Source: Micromonospora sp. NBC_01740 (lineage in GTDB: Bacteria > Actinomycetota > Actinomycetes > Mycobacteriales > Micromonosporaceae). Taken from it: a DNA stretch of 64,000 bases. Location: positions 6,572,001 through 6,636,000 of the forward strand of contig NZ_CP109150.1 of NCBI RefSeq assembly GCF_035920365.1, in the 5' to 3' direction. Shown here one piece after another: positions 55,808-64,000 of the stretch. Within the stretch, counting starts at the first letter, position 1. Each line of letters opens with the position of its first letter. The position numbers and the translations under genes are program-made. A model generated the notes under the pieces. That model saw nothing but the letters and a program-made list of their open reading frames with translations. It was not told the DNA's origin and did not search any database.

Positions 55808-56562
55808 CTATCTGTCCTCACAGTGGTGACGGTCTTACCGGAACGGGCACGCCCCGGCTGGGCGGGAATGTGCGTGGTGCACACTCCGTCGCCGTGCGCG
55901 ATGGTGGCCAGGCGCTGCACGTGGGTGCCGACCAGGCGGGAGATCACCGCGGTCTCGGCCTCGCACAGCTGGGGAAACTCGGCGGCCACGTGCGCCACCG
56001 GGCAGTGGTGCTGACAGAGCTGGCCGCCGGTGGCGATCGTGGACGCGTTCGCAGCGTAACCCTCGGCGGTCAACGCTCCGGCGAGTGCCTCGGCCCGCGC
56101 GAGCGGGTCGTCGCCGGCGTCCTCCATGGCGGCCCGGCAGCGGGTCTCCAGCGCGGCGACCTGGTCGGTCGCGAACGCCTCGACCGCCGCGGCGCCGCCG
56201 TTGCGGGCGATCCAGCGCAGCGCGGCGGTGGCCATGTTGTCGTAGTGGTGGGTGCCGCAGCGGACCCGGGCCGCGTCGGTCAGCACGAACACCTTCGCCG
56301 GCCGGCCCCGGCCGCGGTGGCCCCGGACGGTCTGCTCGCGGGCGAGCACGTCGCCGTCGGCGAGCATCGCGTCGAGGTGCCGGCGGATCGCGGCCGGGCT
56401 GAGCCCGAGCGCCGAGCCGAGCTGCGCGGCGGTGGTCGCGCCCCGCTCCAGCAGCAGCTGGGTGACCCGGTCACGGGTGGAGAGATCCGCGACGGACGCG
56501 GACTGACCGGCGGCCGGGGCGGCCGCCGGCTGGTGCCCGGAGAGCGCCGCCGCGTTTTTCAC
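55804..56562 (-). CDS. sufR: SufR Fe-S dependent repressor
   Basis: 252 residues from GTG at 56562. Represses the suf operon when Fe-S clusters are plentiful. ArsR/DeoR-like [23 protein letters not shown] then [12 protein letters not shown]; the Fe-S ligand cysteines are in [15 protein letters not shown] and [15 protein letters not shown] ends 7 nt before the GTG, so it is leaderless, and the palindrome TTACGTAA overlaps this hexamer (autoregulation). First gene of the suf operon. Confidence 0.94.
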   Translation of the reverse strand: MKNAAALSGHQPAAAPAAGQSASVADLSTRDRVTQLLLERGATTAAQLGSALGLSPAAIRRHLDAMLADGDVLAREQTVRGHRGRGRPAKVFVLTDAARVRCGTHHYDNMATAALRWIARNGGAAAVEAFATDQVAALETRCRAAMEDAGDDPLARAEALAGALTAEGYAANASTIATGGQLCQHHCPVAHVAAEFPQLCEAETAVISRLVGTHVQRLATIAHGDGVCTTHIPAQPGRARSGKTVTTVRTDR

Positions 56563-56569
56563 AACGCCA

Positions 56570-56580
56570 ACGTTACGTAA
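56570..56580 (-). promoter_or_regulatory. sufR -10 and overlapping palindrome (candidate SufR operator)
   Basis: On the minus strand TAACGT (56575-56570) is the -10 for a leaderless sufR mRNA. The perfect 8-bp palindrome TTACGTAA (56573-56580) overlaps it and is a candidate SufR site. The ctaA gene diverges from the other side of this 116-bp spacer. Confidence 0.5.
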
Positions 56581-56678
56581 TTCGTCCGGGGCCTGCAAAC
56601 CCGGGTCCCGGTGATCCGAACCACCGCACGGACGGAGTCACCCGATCGGGCTCCACTACGGTGCGTAGGATTTGCGCC

Positions 56679-57623
56679 GTGAAGCAATCCGTCCGGTTCC
56701 CGGTCTCCACCGCCCTGCTGCGCCGTCTCGCGCTCGCCTCGATCATCGCGAACGTGGGCATCGTCGTCACCGGCGGGGCCGTCCGGCTCACCGGGTCCGG
56801 CCTCGGCTGCCCCACCTGGCCCCGGTGCACCGACGAGTCGTACGTGACGACACCGGAGATGGGCATCTACGGAGTGATCGAGTTCGGCAACCGCCTGCTC
56901 ACCTTCGCCGTCGGCTTCATCGCGCTGGCGGTCCTGCTGGCCGTGCTGCTGCACCTCCCCCGGCGCCGGGACCTGGTCCCGCTCGCGGTCGCCGTGCTCC
57001 TCGGCATCCCCGCACAGGCGGTCATCGGCGGGATCACCGTGCTCACCGACCTCAACCCGTGGGTGGTCGGCCTGCACTTCCTCGCCTCGATGCTGGTGAT
57101 CGCGGCCGCGTACGCGCTGTGGCGGCGGATCAAGGACCCGGTGGGCCCGGCGGAGGCCGTCGTGCCCGCCCCGCTGCGGACCCTCACCGCGATCACCACC
57201 GTGGTCAGCGCGGCGGTGCTGGTGATCGGCACCTGGGTGACCGGCAGCGGCCCGCACGCGGGCGACCACGGCGCCGCCCGCAACGGGCTCGACCCGGAGA
57301 CGATCTCCCAGGTGCACGCCGACAGCGTCTTCCTGCTGATCGGCCTGTCCGTGGCGCTGGTCTTCGCCTTCCGCGCGGTCGGCGCGCAGCGGGCCGCGCG
57401 GGCCGCGCTGGTGCTCGTCGCAGTCGAGCTGGGCCAGGGCCTCATCGGGTTCGTGCAGTACTTCACCAACCTGCCGGCGCTGCTGGTGGGCGCGCACATG
57501 CTGGGTTCCTGCCTGGTGCTGCTGGCCACCCTCTCGGTGCAGTGGTCCACCCGCGAGCGCCGCCCGGTCGGGCCGGCCCCGGCCCCGGACGACGCCGACT
57601 GGGCCGTCCCCGTCGCCGCCTGA
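56679..57623 (+). CDS. ctaA: Heme A synthase CtaA
   Basis: 314 residues with eight membrane helices. Oxidises heme O to heme A for cytochrome oxidase. Signature GGAVRLTGSGLGCPTWPRC with the Cys pair, conserved His in IEFGNRLLTF, VVGLHFLASML, and QVHADSVFLL and VGAHMLGSCLV. TAGGAT ends 7 nt before the GTG at 56679, so translation is leaderless; a GTG at 56661 is in frame but lies upstream of that element. Works with ctaB at 59.3-60.2 kb. Confidence 0.94.
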   Translation: MKQSVRFPVSTALLRRLALASIIANVGIVVTGGAVRLTGSGLGCPTWPRCTDESYVTTPEMGIYGVIEFGNRLLTFAVGFIALAVLLAVLLHLPRRRDLVPLAVAVLLGIPAQAVIGGITVLTDLNPWVVGLHFLASMLVIAAAYALWRRIKDPVGPAEAVVPAPLRTLTAITTVVSAAVLVIGTWVTGSGPHAGDHGAARNGLDPETISQVHADSVFLLIGLSVALVFAFRAVGAQRAARAALVLVAVELGQGLIGFVQYFTNLPALLVGAHMLGSCLVLLATLSVQWSTRERRPVGPAPAPDDADWAVPVAA

Positions 57624-57678
57624 CCGCGCCCGGCCCAGCCGGCTGTGCACCTGAGCGCTCCCCCACCCGCCCCGACGG

Positions 57679-58602
57679 TCAGCCGGCGGCGCGGCCCAGG
57701 TGGGTGAGGATCGCGTCGGCCAGGCGGTCGGCGGCGCCGTCGGCGTGGCCGAGGAACAGCGACGGCTCGGTGAGTTCCAGCTCCACCAGGACCGGCACGC
57801 CGTCCGGGCCCGGGATGAGGTCCACCCGGGCGTAGAGCAGCCGTCCCGGCCCGCCGGGCACCGCCGCGAGGGCCCGCTCCGCCACCGCCGACTGCTCCGG
57901 GGTGGCGGTGCGGGCGGTGATCTCCTCGGGCCGGTACAGCGCGTCGGCGCCGAGGTCCGGGCCGGTCAGCATCGGGCCCTTGCGGATGGCGTGGCTGAAC
58001 GTCGGGCCGTCCGGCCCGGCCAGGAAGAGCAGCGCCGTCTCGCCGGCCGTGTCGACCGCGTCGAGGTACGGCTGCACCATGGTCAGCCGCCCGGCGTCCG
58101 ACAGCCGCCGCACGTGCGCCACGGCCAGTTCCCGGTGGTGCGGATCGGCCAGGTCGTAGCGGCCGGTGTCCTGGCTGCCCGCGCTGACGGCCGGCTTGAC
58201 GACGTACTCGCCGTGGGCGGCGGGTGGTCGCCAGTCCTCCCCCGGCGCGACCCAGGACGTCGGCACGGTGCGCACCCCGGCCGCCGACAGCTCGGCCAGG
58301 TACCGCTTGTCGGTGTTCCATCGCACCACGTCGGCCGGGTTGGCCAGGGCGGGCACCCGCGACGCCCAGGCGACGAACTCGTCGCGGCGCAGCGCGTAGT
58401 CCCACGGCGACCGGAGCACCGCCAGGTCGTACGCGGTCCAGTCGGCGGCCGGTTCGGCCCAGTCCACCGCCTCGGCGGTCACGCCGCGGCGCGCCAGCGG
58501 GTCTAGCAGCAGCCGGTCGTCGGGGTCGAGGTCGGGCAGGTCGGCACAGGTGACGAGAGCGACCCGGGGTTTCCCCCGGGTCGGCTGGTGTTGATCGGTC
58601 AA
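57679..58602 (-). CDS. ATP-grasp domain protein
   Basis: 307 residues. ATP-grasp ligase-like fold: VVRWNTDKRYLAELSAAGV, the ATP-binding EYVVKPAVSAGSQDTGRYDL loop, and ARVDLIPGPDGVPVLVELEL with metal-binding Glu residues. The substrate-binding N-terminus begins RVALVTCADLPDLDPDD. The only start giving the complete N-terminus is a TTG at 58602, which is uncertain. Product unknown; relatives join amino acids or make small peptides. Confidence 0.83.
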   Translation of the reverse strand: MTDQHQPTRGKPRVALVTCADLPDLDPDDRLLLDPLARRGVTAEAVDWAEPAADWTAYDLAVLRSPWDYALRRDEFVAWASRVPALANPADVVRWNTDKRYLAELSAAGVRTVPTSWVAPGEDWRPPAAHGEYVVKPAVSAGSQDTGRYDLADPHHRELAVAHVRRLSDAGRLTMVQPYLDAVDTAGETALLFLAGPDGPTFSHAIRKGPMLTGPDLGADALYRPEEITARTATPEQSAVAERALAAVPGGPGRLLYARVDLIPGPDGVPVLVELELTEPSLFLGHADGAADRLADAILTHLGRAAG

Positions 58603-58612
58603 GTTGTTTATG

Positions 58613-58945
58613 TCAACGGGCCATCGTGCGCCGGGCCATCGACCGCCAGAGGTCGTTGCTCGGACGCATCTGGTCCATCAGTTCACGCTCCCAGGCGTTC
58701 TCGACGGTGACTCCCGCCTTCGCGCAGGCCTGCCGCGCCACGACGGTGTCGTCGGCGAACTGGTCGCCCCACACCCCGTCCTCGCCCACGAGGACGATGC
58801 GCGCGCCACGCTTGCCGACGTACTCGATGACCGCCTTCGCCCCGCCGTGACCGGCGGCGAACGACTTGATGCCCGCGACCAGGCCCTGCGGGGCCTGCCC
58901 GGGGGTCTGCTCGGCCGTCAGCGTCGTATCGGAACCATCTGCCAT
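58613..58945 (-). CDS. Conserved hypothetical protein, 110 aa
   Basis: A globular middle (FAAGHGGAKAVIEYVGKRGA then RIVLVGEDGVWGDQFADD) is followed by a helical VVARQACAKAGVTVENAWER and a C-terminus ending SNDLWRSMARRTMAR. The acidic first 25 residues look disordered. TACGCT ends 7 nt before the ATG, so the mRNA is probably leaderless. It lies 10 bp upstream of the ATP-grasp start on the same strand. I do not recognise a function. Confidence 0.72.
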   Translation of the reverse strand: MADGSDTTLTAEQTPGQAPQGLVAGIKSFAAGHGGAKAVIEYVGKRGARIVLVGEDGVWGDQFADDTVVARQACAKAGVTVENAWERELMDQMRPSNDLWRSMARRTMAR

Positions 58946-59283
58946 GTCGGGAAGCGTAAGCAGACTTGCACCCGGGCGGGCGAGAACCATGAACCTTTTG
59001 TGATGCCAATTACCCGCAGGTTTAAGGAGAACCACAGGCGGAATGCCCGGTCTTGTCCGGACTTATCCCGCCAAAAGGGCGGCCCGAACCGGGCCGGCCC
59101 AGGGCATCCGAGCGGTTCTGGAACCATACCGACGGCGTCACCGATGTGACAAGAAACCCGGACAAGCCATGCACGATGATGATTTGCCGGTACGGCCTCC
59201 GGCCGCCGGGGACCGAGCCGCACGACCCCCGGCCGGGACCCGGTTCGGCGCGGCGACCCGCCGGAGCGGCGGGCGCAGCCGGG
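58946..59283. other. Intergenic region without recognised genes
   Basis: 338 bp between the hypothetical gene and ctaB. CCCGCCAAAAGGGCGG near 59070 is a small hairpin and GCCGGAGCGGCGG near 59260 may help end ctaB transcription. Nothing else is supported. Confidence 0.6.
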
Positions 59284-60243
59284 TCAGATCAGCGCGTCGA
59301 GCGCGACGGCGGCGAAGAGGATGGTCAGGTATGTCGTCGACCAGTGGAACAGCCGCATCGGCTTGACGGCCTGCCCCCGCGCCACCCGGCGGGCGAGCTT
59401 GTGCGCCTCCACCACGAAGATGGCGCCGACCACCACGGCGGGCACGCCGTAGATGAGGCTCATCCCCAGCGGCCACACGGCCAGCGAGGACGCCACGGTC
59501 AGCCAGGCGAAGCCGATGATCTCGGCGTTGACCCGCCGCGTGGAGGCCACCACCGGCAGCATCGGGATGCCGGCCCGGGCGTAGTCGTCCTTGTACTTCA
59601 TCGCCAGCGGGTAGAAGTGCGGCATCTGCCAGAAGAAGACCACCGCGAAGAGCGCCCACGCGGCCGGGGAGAGCGTCCCGGTGACCGCCGCCCAGCCGAT
59701 CAGCACCGGCGCCGCCCCGCAGGCCCCGCCCCAGAACGTGTTCGCCGTCGTGGTGCGCTTGAGCCAGAGGGTGTAGACGACGTCGTAGTAGACGATCGCG
59801 GCGAGCGTGAGCCCGGCGGCCAGCAGGTTGGTGAACGCCGCCATCATCGCGACCGACACCGCCGCCAGCACCAGCCCGAAGATCAACGCGTTGCGCGGTG
59901 TCACGGTGTGCGTCGGCAGCGGGCGGCGCTTGGTGCGCCGCATCAACTGGTCGATGTCCCGGTCGATGTAGCAGTTGATGACGCTGGCCGCGCCCGCGGC
60001 GAGCGAGCCGCCGACCAGCACCACGGCCACCAGCCAGAGCGACGGCATCCCGCCGTCCGCGAGCATCATCGCCGGCACCGTGGTGACGAGGAGCAGCTCG
60101 ACGATCCGCGGCTTGGTCAGCGTCACGTAGGCCGCGACCACCGCGCGGACGTCCCGGCGGGCCACCGCCGACGCCTCCGCCGCAGTCCGCACCGGCGGCT
60201 GCCCGGCAGAGTTGCTGACGGGGCGCTCGGTGATCATGCTCAC
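59284..60243 (-). CDS. ctaB: Protoheme IX farnesyltransferase CtaB
   Basis: 319 residues, about nine membrane helices. UbiA-type prenyltransferase that makes heme O. The first Asp-rich motif is [20 protein letters not shown] and the second [38 protein letters not shown] begins the core. GTG at 60243 is preferred (GGAAGGTGG at 6 nt); ATG at 60237 is in frame. Divergent from tkt. Confidence 0.95.
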   Translation of the reverse strand: MSMITERPVSNSAGQPPVRTAAEASAVARRDVRAVVAAYVTLTKPRIVELLLVTTVPAMMLADGGMPSLWLVAVVLVGGSLAAGAASVINCYIDRDIDQLMRRTKRRPLPTHTVTPRNALIFGLVLAAVSVAMMAAFTNLLAAGLTLAAIVYYDVVYTLWLKRTTTANTFWGGACGAAPVLIGWAAVTGTLSPAAWALFAVVFFWQMPHFYPLAMKYKDDYARAGIPMLPVVASTRRVNAEIIGFAWLTVASSLAVWPLGMSLIYGVPAVVVGAIFVVEAHKLARRVARGQAVKPMRLFHWSTTYLTILFAAVALDALI

Positions 60244-60508
60244 GGATTGCCACCTTCCGGCGTCGGCAGGGGAGGTCGGATCGGCCGGACCCGACTGGGG
60301 CCACACGCCGGACCACAGACTACGCGTCGTCGTTTTGGCTGCCCGGGCGACCCGACAACGGTGCGGGCCGTCACACCGTCGGGGCACCACCGCGCACCGG
60401 CGCGGACCAGTACAGACCGGCATGCAGAGATCCCTGGGCGGACGTTTAGGACCGCTCGATAGGGTCATCACTGAGGGTTCCGCCCATCTGCCGAGGAGCA
60501 CAACCATC

Positions 60509-62647
60509 GTGGCTGCCAACCGACCCGAGCACCCCGCACTCAACTGGTCCGACCTCGACCGCCGGGCCGTCGACACCGTCCGCGTGCTGGCCATGGACGC
60601 CGTGGAGAAATCCGGCAACGGCCACCCGGGCACCGCGATGAGCCTCGCGCCCGCGGCGTACCTGCTCTTCAACCGGGTCATGCGGCACAACCCGGCCGAC
60701 CCGAACTGGCCCGGCCGGGACCGCTTCGTGCTCTCCGCGGGTCACTCCAGCCTCACCCTCTACATCCAGCTCTTCCTCTCCGGCTACCCGCTGGCCCTGG
60801 AGGACCTCAAGTCGCTGCGGCAGTGGGGCTCGCTGACCCCGGGCCACCCGGAGCACGGGCACACCCCAGGCGTGGAGACCACCACCGGGCCGCTCGGGCA
60901 GGGCCTCGGCAACGCGGTCGGCATGGCGATGGCGGCCCGCCGTGAGCGCGGCCTGTTCGACCCGGAGGCGGAGCCGGGCCGGTCGGTCTTCGACCACGAC
61001 ATCTGGTGCATCGTTTCGGACGGTGACATCGAGGAGGGCATCAGCCACGAGGCCAGCGCGCTCGCCGGGCACCAGCAGCTCGGCAACCTCACGGTGATCT
61101 ACGACGACAACGAGATCTCGATCGAGGACGACACCCGCATCGCCAAGAGCGAGGACGTCGCGGCCCGCTACGAGGCGTACGGCTGGCACGTGCAGACCGT
61201 CGACTGGCGTGCCGGCGACGCCGACCAGGGCGACTACCACGAGGACGTGGAGGCCCTGCACCGGGCGCTGCTGGCGGCAAAGGCCGAGACCAGCCGTCCC
61301 TCGTTCATCGCGCTGCGCACCATCATCGGCTGGCCCGCGCCCAACAAGAAGAACACCGGCAAGATCCACGGTTCGGCGCTGGGCGCCGACGAGGTGGCGG
61401 CCACCAAGCAGCTGCTCGGCTTCGACCCGGCCCGCACCTTCGAGGTCGACGAGGAGGTGCTCGGGCACGCCCGCACGGTGATGGAGCGCGGCGCCCGGGC
61501 CCAGCAGGAGTGGACCACGGCGTTCGACGGCTGGGCCAAGGCCAACGCGGAGCGCCGCGCACTCTACGACCGGATGGCCGGGCGGGTCCTGCCGACCGGC
61601 TGGACCGAGTCGCTGCCGGAGTTCCCGGCCGACGCCAAGGGCGTCGCCACCCGGGCCGCCTCCGGCAAGGTCCTGGAGGCGCTCGCCGGAGTGCTGCCGG
61701 AGCTGTGGGGCGGCTCGGCCGACCTGGCGGAGAGCAACAACACCACCATGAAGGGCGAACCGTCCTTCGTCCCCGCCGTCCACGCCACCAAGGACTTCCC
61801 CGGCCACGAGTACGGCCGCACGCTGCACTTCGGCATCCGCGAACACGCCATGGGCGCCATCCTCAACGGCATCGCCCTGCACGGCGGCACCCGCCCGTAC
61901 GGCGGCACCTTCCTGGTCTTCAGCGACTACATGCGCCCGGCGGTACGGCTCGCCGCGCTGATGAAGCTGCCGGTGGTCTACGTCTGGACGCACGACTCGA
62001 TCGGCCTCGGCGAGGACGGCCCGACGCACCAGCCGGTGGAACACCTGACCGCGCTGCGCGCCATCCCCGGCCTGGACGTGGTCCGGCCGGCCGACGCCAA
62101 CGAGACCGTGTGGGCCTGGCGGCAGGCCCTGGAGCACACCGACCGGCCGACCGCGCTGGCGCTGAGCCGGCAGCCGCTGCCGACGCTGGACCGGTCGACC
62201 CTGGCCGGCGCCGAGGGCGTGGCCAGGGGCGGTTACGTGCTGGCCGAGGCGTCCAACGGCAAGCCGCAGGTCATCCTCGTCGGCACCGGCTCCGAGGTGC
62301 AGCTCTGCCTGACCGCCCGCGAGCGGCTGGAGGCCGACGGCACCCCGACCCGGGTCGTCTCGATGCCCTGCCAGGAGTGGTTCTTCGAGCAGGACGAGGC
62401 GTACCGGGAGTCGGTGCTGCCGCGCGGGGTAAAGGCACGGGTGAGCGTGGAGGCGGGCATCGGCATGTCGTGGCGCGGCATCGTGGGTGACTGCGGCGAG
62501 AGCGTGAGCCTGGAGCACTACGGCGCGAGTGCCCCGCACTCCGTGCTCTTCGAGCAGTTCGGATTCACCCCCGACCGGATCGTGGCCGCCGCGCACGCGG
62601 CACTGACCCGGATGGGCGACATCACCGGTTTCACCACCGGCAACTGA
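60509..62647 (+). CDS. tkt: Transketolase
   Basis: 712 residues; GTG at 60509 with GAGGAG 10 nt upstream. TPP enzyme of the pentose phosphate pathway. Landmarks: [37 protein letters not shown], the TPP/metal motif [18 protein letters not shown], catalytic Glu region [15 protein letters not shown], and [20 protein letters not shown]. First gene of tkt-tal-pgi. Confidence 0.97.
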   Translation: MAANRPEHPALNWSDLDRRAVDTVRVLAMDAVEKSGNGHPGTAMSLAPAAYLLFNRVMRHNPADPNWPGRDRFVLSAGHSSLTLYIQLFLSGYPLALEDLKSLRQWGSLTPGHPEHGHTPGVETTTGPLGQGLGNAVGMAMAARRERGLFDPEAEPGRSVFDHDIWCIVSDGDIEEGISHEASALAGHQQLGNLTVIYDDNEISIEDDTRIAKSEDVAARYEAYGWHVQTVDWRAGDADQGDYHEDVEALHRALLAAKAETSRPSFIALRTIIGWPAPNKKNTGKIHGSALGADEVAATKQLLGFDPARTFEVDEEVLGHARTVMERGARAQQEWTTAFDGWAKANAERRALYDRMAGRVLPTGWTESLPEFPADAKGVATRAASGKVLEALAGVLPELWGGSADLAESNNTTMKGEPSFVPAVHATKDFPGHEYGRTLHFGIREHAMGAILNGIALHGGTRPYGGTFLVFSDYMRPAVRLAALMKLPVVYVWTHDSIGLGEDGPTHQPVEHLTALRAIPGLDVVRPADANETVWAWRQALEHTDRPTALALSRQPLPTLDRSTLAGAEGVARGGYVLAEASNGKPQVILVGTGSEVQLCLTARERLEADGTPTRVVSMPCQEWFFEQDEAYRESVLPRGVKARVSVEAGIGMSWRGIVGDCGESVSLEHYGASAPHSVLFEQFGFTPDRIVAAAHAALTRMGDITGFTTGN

Positions 62648-62663
62648 GGGGAGCGTGGACGGC

Positions 62664-63842
62664 ATGACGGACAGGCTGAGTGAACTCACCGCCGCAGGCG
62701 TGGCGGTCTGGCTCGACGACCTTTCCCGGGTACGGCTGTCCTCCGGCGGGCTGGACCAGCTCCGCCGGGAGAAGCACGTGGCCGGGGTGACCACCAACCC
62801 GACGATCTTCGCCAAGGCGCTGAGCGACGCCGACGAGTACGACTGGCAGCTGCGCGACCTCGCCTCCCGTGGGGTGGAGGTCGAGGAGGCCGTACGGATG
62901 CTCACCACGTACGACGTGCGGTGGGCGTGCGACGTGATGCGCCCGTCGTACGAGGGCAGCGGCGGGGTCGACGGCCGGGTCTCCATCGAGGTGGACCCGC
63001 GGCTGGCCCACGAGACCGACAGGACCGTCGCCGAGGCCAAGGCGCTGTGGTGGCTGGTCGACCGGCCGAACCTCTTCATCAAGATCCCGGCCACCGAGGC
63101 CGGCCTGCCGGCGATCACCGCCACCCTGGCGGAGGGGATCAGCGTCAACGTCACGCTGATCTTCGGGCTGGACCGCTACTCGCAGGTGATGGAGGCCTTC
63201 CTGGCCGGCCTGGAGCAGGCGAAGGCGAACGGGCACGACCTGTCGAAGATCGGGTCGGTCGCGTCGTTCTTCGTCTCCCGCGTCGACAGCGAGGTCGACA
63301 AGCGGCTGGAGAAGCTCGGCTCCGACGAGGCCAAGGCGCTGCGCGGCAAGGCCGCCGTCGCCAACGCCAAGCTCGCGTACGAGCGCTATGGCGAGGTGTT
63401 CTCCTCCGACCGGTGGCAGGCGCTCGCCGACGCCGGCGCCCACCCGCAGCGGCCGCTGTGGGCCTCCACCTCGACCAAGAACCCGGACTACCGGGACGTC
63501 ATCTACGTCGAGGAGCTGATCGCCCCCGGCACGGTCAACACCATGCCGGAGCCGGTCGTGCACGCGTACGCCGACCACGGCGAGACCCGCGGCGACACCA
63601 TCACCGGTTCGTACGACGAGGCCCGCAAGGCCTTCGCGGACCTGGAGTCGGTCGGGATCGACATGGCCGACGTCATCGAGACCCTGGAGCGCGAGGGCGT
63701 GGAGAAGTTCGAGGCGAGCTGGCAGGAACTGCTCGACGGCGTCCGCAAGTCGCTGGCGGCCGCGGGCCGCGGCGCCGGCAACCCGAGCGACGCCGCGAAG
63801 GACAACGCGCAGGCCGCGCAGCAGTCGGGAGGAAACGCGTGA
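62664..63842 (+). CDS. tal: Transaldolase
   Basis: 392 residues; ATG at 62664 with GAGGGGAGC upstream (an in-frame GTG at 62655 overlaps that site). Schiff-base aldolase of the pentose phosphate pathway, actinobacterial long type. [19 protein letters not shown], Lys in [29 protein letters not shown], and [18 protein letters not shown]. Follows tkt by 16 nt. The stop overlaps a 27-aa mini-ORF. Confidence 0.96.
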   Translation: MTDRLSELTAAGVAVWLDDLSRVRLSSGGLDQLRREKHVAGVTTNPTIFAKALSDADEYDWQLRDLASRGVEVEEAVRMLTTYDVRWACDVMRPSYEGSGGVDGRVSIEVDPRLAHETDRTVAEAKALWWLVDRPNLFIKIPATEAGLPAITATLAEGISVNVTLIFGLDRYSQVMEAFLAGLEQAKANGHDLSKIGSVASFFVSRVDSEVDKRLEKLGSDEAKALRGKAAVANAKLAYERYGEVFSSDRWQALADAGAHPQRPLWASTSTKNPDYRDVIYVEELIAPGTVNTMPEPVVHAYADHGETRGDTITGSYDEARKAFADLESVGIDMADVIETLEREGVEKFEASWQELLDGVRKSLAAAGRGAGNPSDAAKDNAQAAQQSGGNA

Positions 63843-63922
63843 GCGAGCGTAGCGAGCGAACCATCAGGCTCAGCAGTGCGGCGCCTCGCGCCGCCGCCGA
63901 GCGGAGCGAGGTGGCGGCGTGA
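63839..63922 (+). CDS. 27-aa SERSE mini-ORF bridging tal and pgi
   Basis: A GTG overlaps the tal stop (GTGA), the peptide reads [18 protein letters not shown] and ends AERSEVAA, and its stop overlaps the next GTG (TGAGTG). The DNA contains two GAGCGxAGCGAG repeats. I recall similar stretches in front of many Micromonosporaceae genes, so it is probably a dispersed element that happens to keep the coupling, not a functional peptide. Confidence 0.4.
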   Translation: MSERSERTIRLSSAAPRAAAERSEVAA

Positions 63923-64000
63923 GTGATCTGCTCAACGGCGCGGTCGAGGCCGCCGCCGGGCTCTCCGTGCACGGGGCCGACGCCGTCGACAAGTCGGCCC
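63919..64000 (+). CDS. pgi: Glucose-6-phosphate isomerase, 5' fragment
   Basis: Only 27 codons are visible: [20 protein letters not shown] then DAVDKSA, running off the right edge. Position after tkt-tal and the GLSVHGADAVD start fit the pgi of Micromonosporaceae, where pgi and zwf follow. GTG at 63919. Confidence 0.55.
   Translation, partial: MSDLLNGAVEAAAGLSVHGADAVDKSA

Noticed and set aside
60446..63154. 902-codon minus-strand frame opposite tkt and tal
   Set aside because: Spans two clear plus-strand genes and has shadow composition.

Overview
The window is high-GC actinobacterial DNA, most like Micromonospora or a close relative (Micromonosporaceae). The reasons are strong GC-biased codon use, frequent GTG starts and GTGA gene overlaps, a four-gene conservon, a sufR-B-D-Rieske-C-S-U-T operon, transketolase-transaldolase-Pgi following heme A genes, and many leaderless starts (TANNNT hexamer 6-8 nt before ATG/GTG). 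No rRNA, tRNA, CRISPR array or intact transposon was found.

Layout. 0-6.7 kb: the edge of a secreted GH13 alpha-amylase, a GNAT acetyltransferase, a CBM2-like anchored protein, an NTF2-like protein, a permuted papain-like enzyme, a beta-helix protein and an ArsC-like protein. 6.7-14.6 kb: repeat-rich spacer, a secreted C39-like protein, a VOC protein, aconitase and a double-domain pectate lyase with a LacI-type operator. 14.6-22.8 kb: one minus-strand series in which a P450, a class I terpene synthase and a class II diterpene cyclase precede a cvnA-B-C-D conservon. 22.9-31.5 kb: housekeeping singletons, an AcnR-like repressor, and a tightly coupled three-gene module of a Gly/Cys-tailed membrane protein, an MNIO/DUF692 enzyme and a small partner, then an SDR and Mug. 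31.6-41.8 kb: ABC exporter, enoyl-CoA hydratase, HTH protein, CadD-like exporter, ABC-F, zinc peptidase, acVLRF1, LysE, and a PadR/membrane protein pair. 41.8-49.5 kb: an accessory stretch with small ORFs, a frameshifted remnant, and a sulfatase-FGE-sulfatase operon preceded by a leaderless Cys-rich leader peptide. 49.7-56.6 kb: the Suf Fe-S operon. 56.7-64 kb: heme A synthesis (ctaA, ctaB) and the pentose phosphate genes tkt, tal and the start of pgi.

How parts connect. Aconitase (Fe-S) and its probable repressor AcnR lie 18 kb apart but share a near-identical operator, so they probably form a split regulon. The Suf operon builds Fe-S clusters and is probably autoregulated by SufR. The sulfatases need formylglycine made by the FGE encoded between them, and the Cys-rich leader suggests control by cysteine or sulfur supply. 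The three terpene genes overlap by 4 nt at both junctions and could make an oxidised diterpenoid, with the downstream conservon as a possible signalling partner.

The best candidates for an undescribed system are the MNIO module (27.8-30.0 kb), the Cys-leader sulfatase operon (44.1-49.5 kb), the diterpene-conservon locus (14.6-22.8 kb), and a set of intergenic palindromes that all begin and end with GATC. All assignments come from reading the sequence; no database search was run.
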